Shown here: positions 59,251 to 64,000 of the stretch, piece after piece
Layout: every line of letters starts with the position of its first letter
Position numbering within the stretch: the stretch's first letter is position 1
Assembly: GCA_022925895.1 (NCBI GenBank)
Contig: JAKSYS010000154.1
Coordinates: forward strand, 1 to 64,000
Direction of reading: 5' to 3'
Length of the DNA stretch: 64,000 nt
Origin: Fragilaria crotonensis
Taxonomy: Eukaryota > Bacillariophyta > Fragilariophyceae > Fragilariales > Fragilariaceae
The notes under the pieces: generated by a model
Database searches by the model: none
Told to the model about the DNA's origin: nothing
What the model saw: only the letters and a program-made list of their open reading frames with translations
Position numbers and translations under genes: made by a program

Positions 59251-61104
59251 ATGACAACCTTGCCTAGCTCAGTGAGGATTGATGTCCCTCGCGGCTACCC
59301 ACATGTTTCTTTGCATTCCGAAGACTTCATTGCTGAAGGAAATGAGCAGAACGCCACTGATGAAGACAAGGAAACCACAGTCAGTCACACTTCTAGTCCC
59401 AGTTCTATCCCAAACTCAAACTCTGACGCCGAGAGCGGTGCGGCAATCTCCTATTCAATCAATGTACCTTTCGTAACATCAAACGAACGTTTCCATGATC
59501 ATGGTCTGCCGGGGTCGACGGATCCTCTTGAAGCAGACGTTACTCCCGTTTCTGTAACAGTTTGCGTATCGCCAAGCACAACAGCTGGTGGATCTTCTGC
59601 CGATTCCACAGCGGAATTTTCGCCGGATAGAATTTTCCGTCGCAATTCTTGGCATCGACCAGTTTCCTGTCGGCGACATTACCACTTTTTGGCACTCCTT
59701 TACACTTTCGGAGCCGTCGCGCTTATTGCCTTGATCGTTCTTCTCACCACTTTCTTTGTGAATCGAAGTACTACGGGCCAGCCTATTGCTCATCCTGCCG
59801 CGGATCCCACAACAGATCCTACTGCACCCTCTATTGAAATGCAAAACCAGCTCTTCCTGCGTCTTCGCAGGACATTCCGACAGTATTCCGACCCTTCCAC
59901 CTTTCTTGTTCCAGACTCACCACAGTCTCGCGCTCTTACTTGGTTTTGGACCTTTTCACAGGATCCGACTTTATGGGAAGAAGAGGAGCACACGTCTCGC
60001 TTGATTCAGCGCTACGCTCTTATCATCCTAACCTTCTCGTGCAGCGGCGATGCCTGGTTCAATGTTGACATGCTTGATACAATCGCCTCTCAACACGAAT
60101 GCACTTGGGCGTACGTCACGTGCGATCAAAATAACAATGTCACCGGCATTGACCTGAAAACGAAGGATTTGACCGGTTCCCTCCCAGAAGAAATCGGAGC
60201 TCTGACGAATTTGCGCTTCCTTCGTGCAGCTGGCAATCGGCTGGAAGGGAACTTGCTACCCTTGTCCGTCTACGGAAAATTGTCTGAATTGGAGGAACTC
60301 ATACTCAGTGTCAACGCTATTTCATCTTCGATTCCAACTGAGATTGGGCTGCTCTCTGACTCGCTGATCAAACTCGATTTCGCTGTCAACTTCATCACCG
60401 GGAAAATCCCAGAGGAGCTCAAGCTCCTCTCGAAGCTCAGATTCATCGACGTGAGTTCAAATTACGAGCTTGGCGGGAGAATTTTCGACTTTATCCCCTT
60501 TTGGCCAAACCTGAAAGAGCTATACGTCGGACAGACCAAATTCACAGGATCCTTGGCCCCAGGGACAATCGAACTGCACATGACAAATCTCATCGGTCTA
60601 GATGTCCGAACCCTGCCACAATATCCTACCATTCCCACAACTATTGGTCTCCTGACAAACTTGAGCCAATTGCGATTTGGTAGTTGGTCGGACGCGCTGT
60701 CTCCTATGCAGGGAACAATCCCCACCGAGATAGGACTTCTGCAGCGCCTCACATCATTGGTGATTGGAGAGTCGCATATCACCGGTACCATTCCTACCGA
60801 GGTTGGTTTAATATTGAATATGACAATGTTTGTGGTGGTCAACAGTCAGCTCTCCTCCACCATTCCCTCGGAGATGATCGTACTCTCTAACCTACGTGAG
60901 TTAGTTGTGGCCGGAAATCACCTTTCTGGCACTATTCCCTCGGAGCTGGGACTCCTCTCCAATTTGAACGCTATTTTCATCGAGCGTAATGAACTCATGG
61001 TCGTTCCTAACGAGTTATGCCATCCTGGTTTGGAAGTTTCCTACAGTTGCGATCAAGTTTGTACTTGTTGTCTTGCTGTTTGTATTGCAGTTCCTGGATT
61101 GTAA
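59251..61104 (+). CDS. Membrane-anchored leucine-rich repeat protein, diatom receptor-like type
   Basis: 617 aa, single exon. Residues 1-140 are Ser/Thr/acidic, probably cytosolic and disordered. One transmembrane segment follows at about 144-170 (FLALLYTFGAVALIALIVLL). The extracellular part starts with a conserved LRR N-terminal block (SPQSRALTWFW; LIQRYALIILTFSCSGDAWF; HECTWAYVTCDQNNNVTGID). About ten LRRs follow with IPTEIGLL and L-x-GTIPSELGLL signatures. It ends in a Cys-rich cap (CDQVCTCCLAVC). This layout (cytosolic N-terminus, one helix, plant-like LRRs, no kinase) is a large diatom family whose members may act as surface sensors or in adhesion. The ligand is unknown. A related but broken LRR gene lies at 33707-34566. 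Confidence 0.9.
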   Translation: MTTLPSSVRIDVPRGYPHVSLHSEDFIAEGNEQNATDEDKETTVSHTSSPSSIPNSNSDAESGAAISYSINVPFVTSNERFHDHGLPGSTDPLEADVTPVSVTVCVSPSTTAGGSSADSTAEFSPDRIFRRNSWHRPVSCRRHYHFLALLYTFGAVALIALIVLLTTFFVNRSTTGQPIAHPAADPTTDPTAPSIEMQNQLFLRLRRTFRQYSDPSTFLVPDSPQSRALTWFWTFSQDPTLWEEEEHTSRLIQRYALIILTFSCSGDAWFNVDMLDTIASQHECTWAYVTCDQNNNVTGIDLKTKDLTGSLPEEIGALTNLRFLRAAGNRLEGNLLPLSVYGKLSELEELILSVNAISSSIPTEIGLLSDSLIKLDFAVNFITGKIPEELKLLSKLRFIDVSSNYELGGRIFDFIPFWPNLKELYVGQTKFTGSLAPGTIELHMTNLIGLDVRTLPQYPTIPTTIGLLTNLSQLRFGSWSDALSPMQGTIPTEIGLLQRLTSLVIGESHITGTIPTEVGLILNMTMFVVVNSQLSSTIPSEMIVLSNLRELVVAGNHLSGTIPSELGLLSNLNAIFIERNELMVVPNELCHPGLEVSYSCDQVCTCCLAVCIAVPGL

Positions 61105-61491
61105 GACACCCGACACACTCGTTTCAGATTCTTTTCTTCACAACGTAATACATACACCGGGTGAATTAAGCACACACCACACAACACATTTATCGGCATT
61201 CCCGAGAACTCAAGGGGCGAATCACAGGGCTGCAACTGTGGGACACAAATGCTCATCCAGGCTCACATTACATCCATAACACACCGCACACCGCCCACCG
61301 CCATCTTCTCCTGCTGGAGTTGTCCACAAGGGCAGCAATCACATGCATCAAATCCGAATCAGCATTAGTTCAAAGAAATTATATGCATATGTCTGTCTTC
61401 TCTGCGTGCATGAATGTAGCAAGTCTAAAACGGTTATGATATCTACTTAGTTCGTGGGAGTCGCTCTTGCCCAGGCATTACTGTCATTTAT
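61105..61491. other. Convergent intergenic region
   Basis: Between the 3' ends of the LRR gene (plus) and the E2 gene (minus). No gene or repeat supported. Confidence 0.5.
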
Positions 61492-63884
61492 TCACGCAAG
61501 CCTGGAGAGCTGATTCTCCATAATATCGGCCAGAGTTTTCAAGAACAAGGCAGCATCTGACCCATAGATTTGACGGTGATCGCACGTGAGAGTGACCTTC
61601 ATCTTTTTCACCTTCTTCATGCCAAGAACCGCTGCATAGCATGGGACAATAAATTCTTGAGTTCCTCCAATGGCAAGGATAGCCCCGGTCCCGGCAGGGA
61701 GAATGGCACCGAAATCGGTGACACCAAACATACCCATGTTGGAGATGGTGAACGTTCCAGAGTTGTATTCATCGGGTGCCAGACCTCCTGTCTTGGCCTT
61801 GCCGACGAGTTCTTTCCAGTTCTCGCCGAGCTCCAACATGCTTCTCTCGTTGGCGTACTTGAGAACCGGAGTGATGAGACCACCTTCGATAGCAACTGCC
61901 ATGGCAATGTTAATGTCTTTGTTGTACCTGATTCCGGGAGCACCGCCCTGTTCGTCGTATGAACTATTGATGAGGGGGTGTTTCTCAATGGCAAGAGCAA
62001 CGGCCTTGGCGAGCATGGCTGATACTGTGACGCCGCTAGGCTTGAGTTTTTGGTAAAGATTGTCAAAGTTGTCCATTTCAATTTCGCGGCTGACGCGGAA
62101 TTCCGGGATCGACAGGGTGGCCATCATGTTGTTGCTCACGGCTCGTTGCATTCCAGTGAATGGAACAAAACCGGTTGGAAGTTCAACGGATGGAGAGCCA
62201 GCAGACACGGGAGCTTTCTTGCGTTCCGGTTCCTTTTGGCCGGATGCGATCAGAACATCATCCTTTGTGACACGGCCGAATTCTCCAGTTCCCTTGATTT
62301 TTGAAATGTCAAGCTTGGCCTTCTTGGCCAAGGCTCGAGCCGTGGGAGTTGCAGCCACGACGCCGGCAGCTGGAGTCCAGGCAGGGCTGGCAGCTGCGGC
62401 CGCAGCCGCTTTTTTGGGTGGAGCGGACTTGGCAGCCGCGCCAGATGATGAAAAGGCCTCGACATCTCCGGCTGTGATTCGTCCGTCAGGACCAGTTCCT
62501 GCAACGAGACTAATGTCAAGACCGAGTTCCTCGGCTCGCTTCTTTGCCAACGGAGATGCCACGACGCGTTCTCCCGTGGCAGCAGCGGATGCACCAGCAG
62601 CAGCTTTTGGCGCAGCGGCCTTGGGAGCAGCCGCAGCTGGGACAGCTGCCACAACGGCAACGGCAGGAGGAGCAGCACCGGAAAGAGTAGCAGCGTAGGC
62701 TTGAAGGGCTGGGATGTCCGCCTCGTTTTCGGCGATCAATGCGACAGGGGCACCAACAGCGCCGACTTCGCCTTCTCCGGTAATGATAGCAGCCAAGAAT
62801 CCGTCTTCAAAGGCTTCGACATCCATGTCAGCCTTGTCACTCTCCACGACCATAATGGCTTCGCCTGCCGAAATCGCATCACCCTCCGCCTTGAGCCAAG
62901 AAACTACCTTACCCTCCTTCATGGTTGACGAAAGGGCAGGCATGTCGATTTGGCTGAAAGGCACCTCTGGTGCGGCGGCCGATGCACCTAAAGCAGAATC
63001 GACAGTGGTTGGTACAAAGGGTGGTGATGATGAAGATGATAATGACGATAATGATGATTGAGACTTGTAGGTCTCAAGATCCTGCTCAGTTGCGACGAAA
63101 ACGCCAACTGGAGCACCAACGTCAGCTGTGGAACCGGCGTCGACAAGAATCTCAGCGAGATATCCATCTTCGAATGCCTCGACGTCCATGTCGGCCTTGT
63201 CACTCTCCACCACCATAATTACTTGACCAGTTTCACAGAAATCGCCTACATTTTTGAGCCATTCAACCACTTTGCCCTCACTCATGGTCGAAGACAGGGC
63301 AGGCATGAATATTTGTGTTTGAGGTACAAGAGACTCACCTGAAGAAGGAGGCGTAGCGGCAGCGGAAGAAATCTCTGCAGCAACCGCCGGCACTGGAGCA
63401 GCGCCATTTCCTCCATTGTAGTTGGCAATGACACTGTCAATCTCCTCCTCGAGTGCCGAGACCAGTGCAACCACGTCTCCGACAGTGGCCGATTCCCCTC
63501 ACCGGTGAGGATTTTTGCCAAATATCCGTCTTCGAATGCCTCCACGTCCATATCGGCCTTGTCACTCTCAACGACCATGATGGCTTCACCAGCCTCAATT
63601 GCATCTCCTTCGCTCTTGAGCCACGAGACGACGCGTCCTTCCTTCATGGTGGATGACAGAGCCGGCATGGTGATTTTGATGGCCTCTGCACAGAGTTGAG
63701 TGGACGAGACTGGGGTACTGTGGGAGGTCTGGAGTGTCGACGACTGACCTATCCTTTGGCTCATGGTCGACGACGCGGAAGAAGGCGACGGAACAATTGC
63801 AAAACTTGCGGCGGGTGTTGCCGTGCTCAAGACGGCAACAACTGCTGTAGCAGCAATGAGACGGGCGCCGTTGATAAATATCAT
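61492..63884 (-). CDS. Plastid pyruvate dehydrogenase E2 (dihydrolipoamide acetyltransferase), three lipoyl domains
   Basis: About 797 aa. The N-terminus is a signal peptide with an AASF-A cleavage motif, the diatom plastid type, so this is probably the plastid complex that makes acetyl-CoA for fatty-acid synthesis. Three lipoyl domains have the lipoylated lysine in ESDKADMDVEAFEDG (about Lys109, Lys230, Lys351). Two E3-binding domains follow (VVASPLAKKRAEELGLDISL at about 441-478; VAATPTARALAKKAKLDISK at about 511-547), separated by Ala/Pro/Lys linkers. The catalytic domain (about 568-797) has FTGMQRAVSNNMM and the active-site His770 in CDHRQIYG. The frame breaks once at a C run (63495-63498, G run on the coding strand). 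One more base restores GEGESATVGD and the lipoyl fold, so a sequence error is likely. Confidence 0.93.
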
Positions 63885-64000
63885 GTTTGTTTTATTAAAT
63901 GATGATCTTCTGTTGATATCAGAGATACTGAAGTAAAGCTAAAAGTTGACGAGGGGATGTGATGGTTGCGACTTCGACTGCGGATTACAGTCGTCGTCGG
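63885..64000. other. Upstream flank of the E2 gene
   Basis: The short stretch to the window edge should be the 5' UTR and promoter of the minus-strand E2 gene. No element called. Confidence 0.4.

Noticed and set aside
62060-62698. 212-codon plus-strand Ala-rich frame opposite the E2 gene
   Set aside because: It is the antisense shadow of a conserved gene with strong Ala/Pro/Lys codon bias.
1-64000. tRNA or rRNA genes
   Set aside because: No tRNA B-box-like GTTCGAATC block with a matching acceptor stem and no rRNA-like core sequence was recognised by eye. A covariance-model scan would be decisive.

Overview
The window looks like nuclear DNA of a diatom. The genes are eukaryotic, with few short introns (67-98 bp, GT...AG). 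Several protein types are typical of diatoms: a bZIP transcription factor fused to a PAS domain, a DUF6824-type domain protein, membrane LRR proteins with a cytosolic N-terminus, a conserved SSGPPIGLGW-type domain, and plastid presequences with ASAF-like cleavage motifs. I cannot name the species. Intergenic DNA is strikingly rich in GTAC-containing palindromic words and separates compact genes.

Layout. 0-10.5 kb is gene-dense: an ankyrin/methyltransferase protein with a decayed partial copy beside it, a small secreted or plastid protein, a TPR-methyltransferase, a small membrane protein, a mitochondrial-type monothiol glutaredoxin, and a four-exon bZIP-PAS factor. 10.5-31 kb is repeat-rich. 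It holds a TA-flanked MITE, two diverged copies of a repeat built on a TAAGCAAATTT motif, a Crypton-like tyrosine recombinase fossil, and only two ordinary genes (a diatom-specific hypothetical and acetyl-CoA acetyltransferase). It also holds a 5.3-kb segment bounded by perfect 32-bp inverted repeats. That segment contains a decayed MULE-type transposase, two mutually inverted arrays of a 73-bp hairpin repeat, and a repeat protein between the arrays. A PIF/Harbinger-like MITE with a TAA target duplication follows.

31-35 kb carries a DUF6824 gene, a probable thylakoid-lumen protein and an LRR gene. 35.15-51.66 kb is one giant intronless gene for midasin (MDN1/REA1), the AAA+ ribosome-assembly factor. 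51.7-54.9 kb is repeats, including a strongly CpG-depleted block. 54.9-64 kb carries XPB/ERCC3 (TFIIH helicase), a GOT1-like vesicle-transport protein, a membrane LRR protein, and a plastid pyruvate dehydrogenase E2 with three lipoyl domains.

Many conserved genes (midasin, E2, TPR-methyltransferase, a small membrane protein, the lumen protein, the LRR gene) show one- or two-base frame shifts. Several of them sit in short runs of one base, usually G or C, mostly as missing bases. I read most of these as consensus-sequence errors rather than real gene loss. XPB instead has an in-frame TAG. The housekeeping genes do not form an operon-like unit; they cover ribosome assembly, transcription and repair, secretion, and plastid and mitochondrial metabolism.
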